A stretch of DNA of 64,000 bases from Hymenobacter aerophilus DSM 13606 (GCF_000382225.1 NZ_KB907801.1:213078-277077); one strand, 5' to 3'; positions 50,067 to 59,375 are shown, counted from the stretch's first letter. Numbers and translations are program-made. The notes: generated from the letters alone by a model not told the origin.

Positions 50067-50828
50067 ATGCAAAAGCTTCTTCAGCGTATTCAAACGGCCA
50101 ACTCGCTGCTGTGCGTGGGCCTCGACCCGGTGGGCGACGACGCCCAGGTAGCCCGGCGGCTGGCCGAGGTTGTGGACCAGACCAGCGCCTTTGCCGCTGC
50201 TTTCAAGCCCAACCTGGCTTTCTTTCTGAGCCGCGAAAACGGTGTGCAGCTGCTCAAGGAAACCATAAAGCGGATTCCGAAGGATATTCCGGTGATTCTG
50301 GACGGTAAGTTCGGCGACATTGCCAGCACGGCCGAGCACTACGCCCGCTTCGCCTACGACGTGGTGGGGGCCGATGCCGTGACGGTAAACCCCTACATGG
50401 GTGACGACGCGGTGCGGCCCTTCGTGCGCGAAGGCAAAATGGTGTTTGTGCTGTCGAAAACCAGCAATAAGTCGCAATATTCGATGCAGAACATGGCCCT
50501 GACCCGCGGCGGCTCGCTGGCCCACGGCGTAGCCACGGTGGCCTGCCAACTTGATGCCGAAATTGGCGGCATCGGCCTCGTGGTGGGCGCCACTTACCCC
50601 GGCGCGCTGGCCGATGTGCGGGCTATCTGCCCCGAGCAGTGGTTTCTGGTGCCCGGCGTGGGTGCCCAGGGCGGCGACCTGTCCGCCACGCTCCGCGCCG
50701 GCCTGCGCCCCGACGGCGCCGGTCTGCTCATCAACACCTCCCGCGCCCTCTGGCAGGCCGAAGACGCGGGTGCCACAGCGCGGGAGCTGGTGGCGCAAAT
50801 CAACGAACTGCGGGCCGTGGGGGTGTAA
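50067..50828 (+). CDS. pyrF: Orotidine-5'-phosphate decarboxylase
   Basis: A 253-aa enzyme that makes UMP from OMP in the last step of pyrimidine synthesis. The motif ILDGKFGDIASTA holds the D-x-K-x-x-D catalytic triad of the group II ODCase. The start LLCVGLDPVGDD and the end PGVGAQGGD are typical. It is next to pyrE in the pathway cluster. ATG 50067 gives MQKLLQRIQ, which matches the family start. Confidence 0.96.
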   Translation: MQKLLQRIQTANSLLCVGLDPVGDDAQVARRLAEVVDQTSAFAAAFKPNLAFFLSRENGVQLLKETIKRIPKDIPVILDGKFGDIASTAEHYARFAYDVVGADAVTVNPYMGDDAVRPFVREGKMVFVLSKTSNKSQYSMQNMALTRGGSLAHGVATVACQLDAEIGGIGLVVGATYPGALADVRAICPEQWFLVPGVGAQGGDLSATLRAGLRPDGAGLLINTSRALWQAEDAGATARELVAQINELRAVGV

Positions 50829-50847
50829 TCCATACCTGTATTATTAA

Positions 50848-51168
50848 ATGTCTATATCAGACAAACGCGAATCGGTAAAGGGCACCTTCGACGTTATCGA
50901 CAGCTTTGCCATTCTGCGCCGAAATGAATTCTACCTAATCGGGAGACTGGTAGAAGGCGCAATGCAAGCAGGGTGGTATGCCCATATAACCCTGAATGGT
51001 TCATTCGCATTGACCCTGAAAATTGAGCGGATAGAGCAGGTTCTTATGAAGGCTCGGGAAGAATATTCTATGCTGGTAGTTAGCGCTGAGGAGGATGTCG
51101 TAAATCTTCTTCTGGGTCTTAACATCGGTTTAGAAGCAGTAATTATTTCAACAGAAGGCGAAGAATAA
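50848..51168 (+). CDS. Small protein of unknown function within the pyr cluster
   Basis: A 106-aa protein that is clearly lower in GC than its neighbours and has no role that can be inferred in pyrimidine synthesis. The pattern FDVIDSFAILRRNEFYLIGRLVEGAMQAGWYAHITLN faintly resembles the second domain of EF-Tu-like proteins, but that is weak. The gene sits between pyrF and pyrE with gaps of 19 and 8 bases, so it is cotranscribed. It looks like a recent insertion. Confidence 0.75.
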   Translation: MSISDKRESVKGTFDVIDSFAILRRNEFYLIGRLVEGAMQAGWYAHITLNGSFALTLKIERIEQVLMKAREEYSMLVVSAEEDVVNLLLGLNIGLEAVIISTEGEE

Positions 51169-51176
51169 ACACCTTA

Positions 51177-51794
51177 ATGACACCTACCCCGCAACCCACC
51201 CTCACCCCCAAAACCCTGGAGCAGCAATTGCTGCAGGAAGAAGCGCTGCTGCGCGGGCACTTCCGGCTGTCGTCGGGGCTGCATTCGGACACTTACGTGC
51301 AGTGTGCCCGGTTTCTGCGGCGGCCCGAGCTGGCCGCGCCGGCCGCCGCCGAGCTGGCCCGCCAGCTACGGGCCGCTGGTTTCGCGCCCGATTTGGTGGT
51401 GGGCCCGGCCATGGGCGGCGTGGTGATGGGCTACGAGCTGGCCCGGCAGCTGGGGGTGCCCGGCATCTTCACCGAGCGCGACGAAAACGGCCAGATGAGT
51501 CTGCGCCGCGGCTTTACCATTGAGCCGGGTCAGCAGATTATCATTGCCGAAGACGTGGTGACTACCGGCAAGAGCACCAACGAAGTAGCCCGGCTGCTGA
51601 CCGAGCTGGGCGGGAAAGTTTTGGCCGTGGTGAGTTTAATTGACCGCACCGGTGGCAATGCTGCGCTGAATTTTCCGAACTTTGCCCTGCTGCCGGTCAC
51701 GGCGGCCACCTACGCACCCGACGATTGTCCGCTTTGCCGGGCAGGCGTTCCGGTGGTGAAACCTGGCAGTCGGCCGGAAAAAGCGTTTTCTTAA
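51177..51794 (+). CDS. pyrE: Orotate phosphoribosyltransferase
   Basis: A 205-aa enzyme joining orotate with PRPP to give OMP. The PRPP-binding motif IIIAEDVVTTGKS is exact, and HFRLSSGLHSDTYVQCARF and KPGSRPEKAF are family signatures. ATG 51177 lies 8 bases after the previous stop. It works with pyrF in the same cluster. Confidence 0.97.
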   Translation: MTPTPQPTLTPKTLEQQLLQEEALLRGHFRLSSGLHSDTYVQCARFLRRPELAAPAAAELARQLRAAGFAPDLVVGPAMGGVVMGYELARQLGVPGIFTERDENGQMSLRRGFTIEPGQQIIIAEDVVTTGKSTNEVARLLTELGGKVLAVVSLIDRTGGNAALNFPNFALLPVTAATYAPDDCPLCRAGVPVVKPGSRPEKAFS

Positions 51795-51921
51795 ACCTAC
51801 CGCGGCGGCAACCGGCCCGGCGGCAAGGCATTTTCGGCGTACCCCCGCGTGGGGTAGGCTCCCCACGGTGGCCCTTGCGGAGCCTCGGCGTGGCACCGAA
51901 AAATAGATAACACCCCTTCTT

Positions 51922-54900
51922 TTGGAAGCTACCCAGAGAACCATTCAGCTGCTGCTCCGACCCGACCAACACGATGGTGAGGGCCAGCGCATCGCCGAGG
52001 CCGCCCGCCGCCACCTGGGCCTGCACACCGGCCGCGTGCAAAGTACCGCCCTTTACACGGTGCGCTACCCCCTGAGCGACCAGCAGCTGCGCGACTTCGC
52101 CACCCGCTGCCTCCAGGACCCGGTGCTGCACGAGGTAGCCTTCGACGAGTTTCGCCACGGCCCCGAATACCGCAGCTACATTCTGGTAGCCAAGCTGCCC
52201 GGCGTAACCGACGACGAGGGTATTTCGGCCCAGAACGCGCTCGGCGACCTGCTCAACGAGCCGCTCGACACGCATACCCAGCACATTTTCAGCAAGCGGC
52301 TTTACTTCCTCGAAGAAGCCCTGCCCGAAGCCGACCTGCGCCGACTGGCCCAGGAGCTGCTGGGCAACAAGCAAATCAACCGCTTCGAAACCGGCCCCCT
52401 CACCGATGGCATCCGCGACTACACGCCGCGGCCCGGTGGCGGGGCCGAGCCCATTACGGAAACCGTGTCGTTGGTCGGCCTCTCCGACGAGCAGCTGGTG
52501 CAGCTCTCCAAAGACAACCTGTACGCCCTCAACCTGGAGGAAATGCAGACCGTGCGTGACCATTACGCCGGCATGCAGGCCCAGCGCACGGCCGCCGGGC
52601 TGCCCACCGACCCCACGGACTGCGAGTTGGAAATCATTGCCCAAACCTGGTCGGAGCACTGCAAACACAAGGAATTCGCGGCCCTGATTAACTACCGCGA
52701 CCTGGACACCGGCGAGGCGTTCGAGGTGGATTCGCTGTTCAAAACCTACATTAAGGATGCCACTTCCGAAGTAGACCGGCAGTTGCGGGCCAACGGCAAC
52801 GACTGGCTGATAAAGGTGTTCTCCGATAACGCCGGGGCCGTGCGCATCAACCCCGAGTCGCTGTTTGTCTGGAAAGTGGAAACCCACAACTCGCCCTCGG
52901 CCATCGACCCCTACGGCGGGGCCATTACGGGCATTCTGGGCAACAACCGCGACCCTCTGGCCACTGGCATCGGCGGGGCGCGGCTGCTGTTCAACACCAA
53001 CGTGCTGTGCTTCGGCGACCCCGAGTTTGACGGTACGCTGCTGAGCAACCAGCTGCACCCGCGCCGCATTTTCGAGGGCGTACGCAAGGGCATCGAGGAC
53101 GGCGGCAACAAGTCGGGCGTGCCCACCGTGAACGGCAGCATCGTGTTCGATGACCGCTACGCCGGCAAGCCGCTGGTGTACTGCGGCACCGGGGCCGTGC
53201 TGCCCATGCAGCTGGATGGCCTCGATTCGTGGGAGAAAAACATCGAGCCCCAGGACCGCATCATCATGGCCGGCGGCCGGGTGGGCAAAGACGGCATCCA
53301 CGGCGCTACGTTTTCGTCGATTGAGCTGGACGAAACTTCGCCCGCCACGGCCGTGCAGATTGGCTCGCCCATCACCCAGAAGCTGGCCATGGATTTCCTG
53401 CTGCTGGCGACCCGCCGCGGCCTCATCCGCTGCAGCACCGACAACGGCGCGGGCGGCCTCTCATCGAGCATAGGCGAGCTGGCCACGATTTCGGGTGGCG
53501 CGGTAGTCGAGCTGGCCGACGTGCCGCTCAAGTACCCCGGTCTGCGTCCCTGGGAAATCTTTGTTTCGGAGTCGCAGGAGCGGTTTACGCTGGCCGTGGA
53601 GCCAGCCAAAAAGGAGGAATTGCTGGTCCTGGGCCGCGAGATGGAAGTGGAGCTGACCGACATTGGCTACTTCACCGCCAACGGCCACCTCGATGTACGC
53701 TTCGCCGACAAGGCGGTGGCGTACATCAACATGGACTTCCTGCACGACGGGGTGCCGCGCAAGGTGCTGGAAGCCGAGTGGAGCAAGCCGGCGCTGAACG
53801 AGCCCGCGCTGCCCGCCACCACCGAGTACACCAGCGTCCTTACCCGCCTGCTCGGCAGCCTCAATATCTGCTCGCGCGAATCCGTTATCCGGCAGTACGA
53901 CCACGAGGTAAAGGGCCGCACGATTATCAAGCCCCTGATGGGCGCCACGGGGCAGGCCCCCCAGGATGCGGCCGTGGTGCGTTTCAACTTTGAGAGCTGG
54001 GAGGGCGTGGCCGTGAGCAACGGTATTCTGCCCCGTTTCGGTGATTTGGACCCCTACGCCATGTCGGCGGGCTCGTTTGATGAGGCCGTGCGCCAGATTG
54101 TGGCGGTGGGAGGGAAGCTGCCCAACCTGCGCTACGGCGACGGCAACTTCTGGTCCGTCAACGACAACTTCTGCGTGCCCGATTCGGTGTACGACCCCGC
54201 AAGCAACCCCGACGGCAAGTTCAAGCTGGCCAAGCTCGTGCGCATGGCCCAGGCCCTGCGCGACGCCACGGCGGCCTACTGCATCCCGCTCACCAGCGGC
54301 AAGGACTCGATGAAGAACGACTTCAAGGCCGACGGCGTGAAGATTTCGGTGCCGCCGACCGTTCTGTACTCGATGACCGCCAAAATCGAGGACGTGCGCC
54401 GCACCATCACCTCCGACTTCAAACAGGAAGGCGATGTGGTGTGCCTGCTGGGCGAAACCTACGACGAGCTGGGCGGCTCGGAGTTCTACCAGCTCTTCGG
54501 CGAGCTGGGCGCCAACGTGCCCCAGGTGCGGTTTGAGCAAGCCAAAGCACTCTACATATTAATAGGAGAGGCCAACGACCAGAACCTGATTCAGAGCTGC
54601 CACGATTTATCGGATGGCGGGCTGGCCGTAGCGCTGGCCGAGGCCACGTTTGGTTACGGCTTCGGGGCCGAAGTGGAGCTGCCGGAAGGCCTGCCGGTGC
54701 CGGTGCAGCTGTTTTCGGAGTCGCACTCGCGCTTCGTGGCCACGGTGGCTCCGGCCGATGTGGTGGCTTTCGAGCAGCACTTTGGCCCCCGCGCCACCCG
54801 CCTGGGCCGCGTAACGGCCGACGGCCAGCTGACGGTACGCCACCAGGGCCAGCCGGTTATTGAAGCCGACTGCGCCGCCCTGCGCCACGAGTGGACCAAC

Positions 54901-54948
54901 GGCCCGGTAAACCGGATTATCGGCTTCGGCCAGCACGAAACCGCGTAG
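51922..54948 (+). CDS. purL: Phosphoribosylformylglycinamidine synthase, synthetase subunit, TTG start
   Basis: A 1008-aa synthetase. It starts with a PurS-like domain (RTIQLLLRPDQHDGEGQRIAEA), then the two FGAM-synthetase domains: SEHCKHKEF, KVETHNSPSAIDPYGGAITGILG and GGRVGKDGIHGATFSS. ATP-dependent amidation of FGAR needs ammonia from the glutaminase, which is a separate gene here. In the long form of this enzyme the glutaminase is fused at the C-terminus; here the chain ends before it. The only in-frame start after the upstream TAG is TTG at 51922, so the start codon is not in doubt. Confidence 0.95.
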   Translation: MEATQRTIQLLLRPDQHDGEGQRIAEAARRHLGLHTGRVQSTALYTVRYPLSDQQLRDFATRCLQDPVLHEVAFDEFRHGPEYRSYILVAKLPGVTDDEGISAQNALGDLLNEPLDTHTQHIFSKRLYFLEEALPEADLRRLAQELLGNKQINRFETGPLTDGIRDYTPRPGGGAEPITETVSLVGLSDEQLVQLSKDNLYALNLEEMQTVRDHYAGMQAQRTAAGLPTDPTDCELEIIAQTWSEHCKHKEFAALINYRDLDTGEAFEVDSLFKTYIKDATSEVDRQLRANGNDWLIKVFSDNAGAVRINPESLFVWKVETHNSPSAIDPYGGAITGILGNNRDPLATGIGGARLLFNTNVLCFGDPEFDGTLLSNQLHPRRIFEGVRKGIEDGGNKSGVPTVNGSIVFDDRYAGKPLVYCGTGAVLPMQLDGLDSWEKNIEPQDRIIMAGGRVGKDGIHGATFSSIELDETSPATAVQIGSPITQKLAMDFLLLATRRGLIRCSTDNGAGGLSSSIGELATISGGAVVELADVPLKYPGLRPWEIFVSESQERFTLAVEPAKKEELLVLGREMEVELTDIGYFTANGHLDVRFADKAVAYINMDFLHDGVPRKVLEAEWSKPALNEPALPATTEYTSVLTRLLGSLNICSRESVIRQYDHEVKGRTIIKPLMGATGQAPQDAAVVRFNFESWEGVAVSNGILPRFGDLDPYAMSAGSFDEAVRQIVAVGGKLPNLRYGDGNFWSVNDNFCVPDSVYDPASNPDGKFKLAKLVRMAQALRDATAAYCIPLTSGKDSMKNDFKADGVKISVPPTVLYSMTAKIEDVRRTITSDFKQEGDVVCLLGETYDELGGSEFYQLFGELGANVPQVRFEQAKALYILIGEANDQNLIQSCHDLSDGGLAVALAEATFGYGFGAEVELPEGLPVPVQLFSESHSRFVATVAPADVVAFEQHFGPRATRLGRVTADGQLTVRHQGQPVIEADCAALRHEWTNGPVNRIIGFGQHETA

Positions 54949-54956
54949 CAGTACTC

Positions 54957-56447
54957 ATGGAAAACGACCAGCAACAGCCAGATCAGCACCCAAATCTGCC
55001 CGACCTGAACCTGCCCCCGCGCCCCCGGCCCGAGGACCCCGGCTACGAAATGGTGGACGGCGACGGCAACATTCTGCTGCCCGGCTATAAAAGCGTCGAC
55101 GGCGGCCACGAGTCCAACGAGCCGCTGAAAAGCAGCCCGGAAGCACAGCCTGACAACTCGCAACTGACAACCGACAACGCCAAGGTTCAGGCGCTCATTC
55201 TGACCGGCTTCGGTATCAACTGCGAGGAGGAATTTGCGGCGGCTTACCGGCTGGCGGGCGCCGAGGCTACCGTGGTGCACCTCAATCAGGTGCTGCACGG
55301 CCACATCAGCATCCACGATTACGATATCCTCAACTTCCCCGGCGGCTTCTCGTTCGGCGACGATTTAGGCTCGGGCGTGGTGCTGGCCAACAAGCTGCGC
55401 TACCGCAAAAACGACCAGGGCCGCACGCTGCTCGACGATATCCGGGAGTTTGTGGCCGGCGGCAAGCACGTGCTCGGCATCTGCAACGGCTTCCAAGTGC
55501 TGGTGAAACTGGGCCTGCTGCCCGACTTGGCCGGCACCGTAACGCCCGAAGTCACGCTGACCCACAACGCCTCGGGCCGCTACGAAGACCGCTGGGTGCG
55601 GCTCAAAGTCAACCCCGCAAGCAATACGCCCTTCCTGCGCGGCCTCGACACGCTGGAAGTGCCCGTGCGCCACGGTGAGGGCCGCCTGCTCATCGGCAGC
55701 CCCGAAACCGCCGCCGCCATCGAAGCCCGGGGCCTCAACTGCCTCAGCTACCTCGACGAGGCCGGCGCGCCCACGGCCAACTACCCGCACAACCCCAACG
55801 GCGCCGACCTGCACTGCGCCGGCCTGACCGATACCACCGGCCGCGTGTTCGGCCTGATGCCCCACCCCGAAGCGTTCCTCTCCTTATATAACCACCCCGA
55901 CTGGGCCCGCCGCAAACGCGCTAACCCGGACCTGAGCGAGGAAGGTGACGGACTGAAGCTGTTCCGGAATATCGTGGAGCATGTGGCCTCGTTGCCTCAC
56001 CCCCCGACCCCCTCTCCAGGGGGAGAGGGGGAGCCTGGCGCTGAAGAGTTGGGCAACCGGCCACGATTGACTGCGGATAAAAAGCAGTGGTTTGAGCGAC
56101 TGAAATCCTTTAGTGGAGAAATGCGGCGCGAGCCCACTCCAGCCGAAGATGTCTTGTGGCAGGCGTTGCGAAACCGGCAGCTAAATGACGCCAAATTTCG
56201 GCGGCAACATGCCATCGGGAAATTCATTGTAGACTTCATCTGCACCCAACACAACCTGATTGTAGAGGTGGATGGTGAGGTGCATGACGAAACCGGGCAA
56301 GCTGAATACGATACTGGTCGCACCTACGAGCTGGAAGGCATTGGCTACCATGTACTTCGCTTTACCAATGGTCAGGTGCTTCACCAGCTGCCTACTGTGT
56401 TGCAAAAAATCAGCGAAGCTCTCCTCCAGCATTCTTTAAAGAACTAA
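54957..56447 (+). CDS. purQ: PurQ glutaminase fused in frame to a DUF559 nuclease-like domain
   Basis: A 496-aa protein. Residues 1-75 are an acidic/Pro-rich extension ending in a 7-bp-repeat-encoded stretch (DNSQLTTDNAK). Residues about 76-345 are the PurQ glutaminase, with nucleophile C176 in GICNGFQVL and the His/Glu pair in LMPHPEAFL; it supplies ammonia to PurL. Residues about 347-359 (PHPPTPSPGGEGE) are encoded by a GC-rich repeat arm. Residues about 380-485 are a DUF559 (Vsr/restriction-endonuclease-like) domain: EPTPAEDVLWQALRNRQLND, KFRRQHAIGKFIVDF, LIVEVDGEVHD. The fusion is shown by an open frame; whether it is one protein in the cell is unknown. The ATG at 54957 is 8 bases past purL. 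Confidence 0.85.
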   Translation: MENDQQQPDQHPNLPDLNLPPRPRPEDPGYEMVDGDGNILLPGYKSVDGGHESNEPLKSSPEAQPDNSQLTTDNAKVQALILTGFGINCEEEFAAAYRLAGAEATVVHLNQVLHGHISIHDYDILNFPGGFSFGDDLGSGVVLANKLRYRKNDQGRTLLDDIREFVAGGKHVLGICNGFQVLVKLGLLPDLAGTVTPEVTLTHNASGRYEDRWVRLKVNPASNTPFLRGLDTLEVPVRHGEGRLLIGSPETAAAIEARGLNCLSYLDEAGAPTANYPHNPNGADLHCAGLTDTTGRVFGLMPHPEAFLSLYNHPDWARRKRANPDLSEEGDGLKLFRNIVEHVASLPHPPTPSPGGEGEPGAEELGNRPRLTADKKQWFERLKSFSGEMRREPTPAEDVLWQALRNRQLNDAKFRRQHAIGKFIVDFICTQHNLIVEVDGEVHDETGQAEYDTGRTYELEGIGYHVLRFTNGQVLHQLPTVLQKISEALLQHSLKN

Positions 56448-56495
56448 TGTCGTCTGACACCCCCTCTCCCCCTGGAGAGGGGGCCGGGGGGTGAG
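55996..56495 (+). mobile_element. GC-rich palindromic element carrying a DUF559 nuclease domain, inserted behind purQ
   Basis: The left arm (55996-56033) CTCACCCCCCGACCCCCTC and the right arm (56458-56495, ending GGGGGGTGAG) are inverted copies that match at nearly every position over about 38 bases. Each arm is itself a small palindrome (CCCCTCTCC/GGAGAGGGG). They enclose one ORF segment, the DUF559 domain, in frame with PurQ. The related element at 49915 has the same arm type and only a 28-base core. Confidence 0.7.
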
Positions 56496-56531
56496 TCAAC
56501 CAACCGAACGAATCCATCAACGCTCCATTAC

Positions 56532-57467
56532 ATGAACACGCTCGACCACTTCGCCACTCCCCAGCTGGAACTGTTGCACCGCGGCAAAGTGCGCGACTCG
56601 TACCGGGCACCCTCGGGCGAGCGGCTGCTGGTGGTAACCGACCGGCTGTCGGCCTTCGACTCGGTGCTCGATACGCCCGTGGCCTACAAGGGGGCGGTGC
56701 TGAACGGGCTGGCCGCGTTCTGGTTCGATAAAACGAAGCACATCGTGCCCAACCACGTCATCAAGCTGCTCGACCCCAACGTGACGCTGGCCCACGAGGC
56801 CGAGCCGATTCGGGTGGAGATGATTGTGCGCAACTACATTACCGGCTCGATGCTGCGCGGCTACCAGCAGGGCCAGCGCACCTTTTCGGGCGTAACGGTG
56901 CCCGACGGCCTGACCAAGCACCAGCAGTTCCCGGAGCCCATCGTCACGCCTACTACCAAAGAGGAATCGGACCGCGAGATTACGCCCGAGAGCCTGGTGA
57001 GCGAAGGGTGGGTGTCGGCCGACTTGTACGAGCAGATGCGGGTAAAGGCCCTGGAGCTGTTCAATTTCGCCTCCGAGTGGATGGCCGAGCGGGGCATCAT
57101 CCTGGTGGATACCAAGTATGAGTTCGGCTTGCTCGATGGGCAGCTGATTCTGATTGACGAAATCCACACGCCCGACTCGTCGCGGTTCTGGAGCGCCGAC
57201 GACTACGCCCGCAACCCCGAAGCCGTGGAGCAGATGGACAAGGAGTACGTGCGCCAGTGGCTCATTGCCAACAAGCAGGACGGCCAGTACCCGCGCGCCC
57301 TTACGCCCGAAGTGGCCGCCGAAGCCACCCGCCGCTACCTCGACATCTACGAGCGGATAACCGGCGCGCCGCTGTCCATAGCCGACGAAACTACCGGCGA
57401 CGTGCGCACCCGCCTCGTGGGCAACCTCGTGCGGGCCGGTATTATGAAGCATGAAAGTGAATCTTAA
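56532..57467 (+). CDS. purC: SAICAR synthase
   Basis: A 311-aa enzyme that joins CAIR with aspartate. Motifs: LHRGKVRDSYR, VTDRLSAFD, EPIRVEMIVRNYITGSMLRGY, LFNFASEWMAERGIILVDTKYEFGL and LIDEIHTPDSSRFW, all typical of PurC of the longer Bacteroidota/eukaryote-like size. It is in the purine operon, 85 bases after purQ. No oddities. Confidence 0.97.
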   Translation: MNTLDHFATPQLELLHRGKVRDSYRAPSGERLLVVTDRLSAFDSVLDTPVAYKGAVLNGLAAFWFDKTKHIVPNHVIKLLDPNVTLAHEAEPIRVEMIVRNYITGSMLRGYQQGQRTFSGVTVPDGLTKHQQFPEPIVTPTTKEESDREITPESLVSEGWVSADLYEQMRVKALELFNFASEWMAERGIILVDTKYEFGLLDGQLILIDEIHTPDSSRFWSADDYARNPEAVEQMDKEYVRQWLIANKQDGQYPRALTPEVAAEATRRYLDIYERITGAPLSIADETTGDVRTRLVGNLVRAGIMKHESES

Positions 57468-57479
57468 GCGAAAACGAAT

Positions 57480-58763
57480 TTGACAGCTCCTAAACCCATA
57501 GTCCTGCTCGGCGGCGGGGCCCGCGAGCATGCCCTGGCCTGGAAACTCACCCAGGACGGCGCCACCGTGCACGTGCTGCCCGGCAACGCCGGCATCCCCA
57601 ACAGTCACCCCGATATCAGTGCCCTCGACTTCCCGGCCATCAAGCAGTTTTGCGAAGAACACGACGCCAAGCTGGTGGTGGTGGGCCCCGAAGCCCCGCT
57701 GGCGGCCGGCGTCACCGACTACTTCGCCGGCTCCGATATTCGGGTGTTTGGGCCAGGCCGGGCGGGCGCTACGCTGGAAAGCTCGAAGGTGTGGAGCAAG
57801 AACTTCATGCGCCGCCACGGCGTGGCCACGGCCCAGTCGTGGCAGTTCCGGAGTGATAAGCTGGCCGAAGCCCGCGCCAAAGCGGCCGAGCTGCATGGGC
57901 AGGTAGTGGTAAAGTTCGACGGGCTGGCGGCCGGCAAAGGCGTGTACGTGTGCTCTTCCGTAGAAGAAGCCCATGCGGCGCTGGATGACCTGGAGGCCCA
58001 GCACAGCGGCTGGTTCAGCTTCCTGCTCGAAGAAAAGCTCAGCGGCCCCGAAATCAGCATCATCGGCATCACTGACGGCAACCGCATCCGCCTGCTCAGC
58101 CCCTCCCAGGACCACAAGCAGCTGCTGGCTGGCGACCAGGGCCCCAACACCGGCGGCATGGGCGCCTACTGCCCGGTGCCCTTCGCCGACGACAATATCC
58201 TGGCCGCCATCCGCACCCAGATTATCGACCCCACGCTGGAAGGTATTCAGGCCGAACAGTTTGATTTCAAGGGCTTCCTGTACTTCGGCATCATGCTCAC
58301 GCCCCAGGGCCCCAAGCTGCTCGAATACAACGCCCGCCTCGGCGACCCCGAGGCCGAAGTGCTGCTGCCCGCCCTGCAAAGCAGCCTGCTGGAACTCATC
58401 GAAGCTGCTCTTGATGGCACGCTGGCCCAGACCACCGTGCGCCAGCGCCCCGGCCATTACGTGGGCGTGGTGCTGGCCTCGGGCGGCTATCCGGCCAGTG
58501 GCTTTCCGACTGGTTTTCCCATCATGGGCCTTGCCGAGCTGCACCCTGGCATCCTCGCGTTTCATGGGGCCACCAAGCGTAATTCGGCGGGCGAGCTGAC
58601 GACCAACGGCGGCCGGGTGCTGGTGCTGGTGGGCCACGGTGCCACGCTGGAAGACGCCGTGCAGTACGTGTACCGCGAAGCGGCCCGGGTCACGTTCCAG
58701 GATATGTACCTCCGCCCTGATATCGGCCAACGGCCGGAACCCGTCCTTGCAACCAACTGGTAA
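57480..58763 (+). CDS. purD: Phosphoribosylamine-glycine ligase (GARS), TTG start
   Basis: A 427-aa ATP-grasp ligase joining phosphoribosylamine with glycine. It starts PIVLLGGGAREHALAWKL, then VGPEAPLAAGV, VVKFDGLAAGKGVYV, the ATP-grasp Glu in LLEEKLSGPEISI, and LLEYNARLGDPEAEVLLP. The gene lies 12 bases behind purC in the same frame, with purC's stop upstream, so TTG at 57480 is the only feasible start. It is part of the purine operon. Confidence 0.96.
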   Translation: MTAPKPIVLLGGGAREHALAWKLTQDGATVHVLPGNAGIPNSHPDISALDFPAIKQFCEEHDAKLVVVGPEAPLAAGVTDYFAGSDIRVFGPGRAGATLESSKVWSKNFMRRHGVATAQSWQFRSDKLAEARAKAAELHGQVVVKFDGLAAGKGVYVCSSVEEAHAALDDLEAQHSGWFSFLLEEKLSGPEISIIGITDGNRIRLLSPSQDHKQLLAGDQGPNTGGMGAYCPVPFADDNILAAIRTQIIDPTLEGIQAEQFDFKGFLYFGIMLTPQGPKLLEYNARLGDPEAEVLLPALQSSLLELIEAALDGTLAQTTVRQRPGHYVGVVLASGGYPASGFPTGFPIMGLAELHPGILAFHGATKRNSAGELTTNGGRVLVLVGHGATLEDAVQYVYREAARVTFQDMYLRPDIGQRPEPVLATNW

Positions 58764-59364
58764 CCATAGCGCCCCTAAGGCCCGGCTGGCCATCCTGCTT
58801 TCGGGCCGGGGCTCGAACATGGTGGCGCTGGTAACGGCCGCCCAGACCGGCATTCTGCGCGATTTGGCCGAGGTGGCGGTGGTGTTCAGCAACCACCCCG
58901 AGGCGCCCGGCCTGGCCACGGCCGCCGCGCTGGCCTGCCCCACGGCCAGCCTCAGCAGCCAGGGCCGGAAGCGGGCCGAGTTCGACGCCGAGGTGGTGGA
59001 AATTCTGCGCCAATACCGGCCCGATTATGTGGTGCTGGCCGGCTACATGCGCATCCTCTCGCCCACGTTTGTGCGCGCCTTCGCGGGCCGCATCCTCAAC
59101 ATTCACCCCGCCGATACCCACCAGCATCAGGGCCTGCACGCCTACGAATGGGCCTTTGATAATCAGCTGGTTGAAACCAAAATAACGGTGCATCTGGTTG
59201 ATGAGGGGCTGGACACCGGCCCCATTCTGGCCCAGCAAACCGTGGACCTACGCGGAGCCGAAACCCTGGCCGAAGTCGAGCGCCGCGGTTTGCTGGCCGA
59301 GCACCAGCTGTACCCCCAAACCCTGGCGGCCCTGCTGCGCGAGGAATTAAAAGTTGAACAGTGA
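58747..59364 (+). CDS. purN: Glycinamide ribonucleotide formyltransferase, probable TTG start
   Basis: A 205-aa folate-dependent transferase. LAILLSGRGSNMVALV is the family start; VVLAGYMRILSPTFVRAFAGRILNIHPADT includes the catalytic Asn and His, and VDEGLDTGPILAQ holds the Asp. The gene begins inside the end of purD (17-base overlap). No ATG is usable near the domain start; TTG 58747 (QPTGNHSAPKARLAILL) is my choice, and an ATG at 58639 would add 36 residues read inside purD. The start is therefore less certain than the gene. Confidence 0.92.
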   Translation: MQPTGNHSAPKARLAILLSGRGSNMVALVTAAQTGILRDLAEVAVVFSNHPEAPGLATAAALACPTASLSSQGRKRAEFDAEVVEILRQYRPDYVVLAGYMRILSPTFVRAFAGRILNIHPADTHQHQGLHAYEWAFDNQLVETKITVHLVDEGLDTGPILAQQTVDLRGAETLAEVERRGLLAEHQLYPQTLAALLREELKVEQ

Positions 59365-59375
59365 CAGGATAGATG

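Noticed and set aside
51795..51921. Inverted repeat between pyrE and purL (TTTTCGG..CCGAAAA) as a terminator
   Set aside because: Pairing is interrupted and there is no T-run in the right place; the genes may well be cotranscribed, so I did not list it.
56517..58943. 808-codon minus-strand frame opposite purC and purD
   Set aside because: It crosses two certain genes on the other strand and has no recognisable domain.
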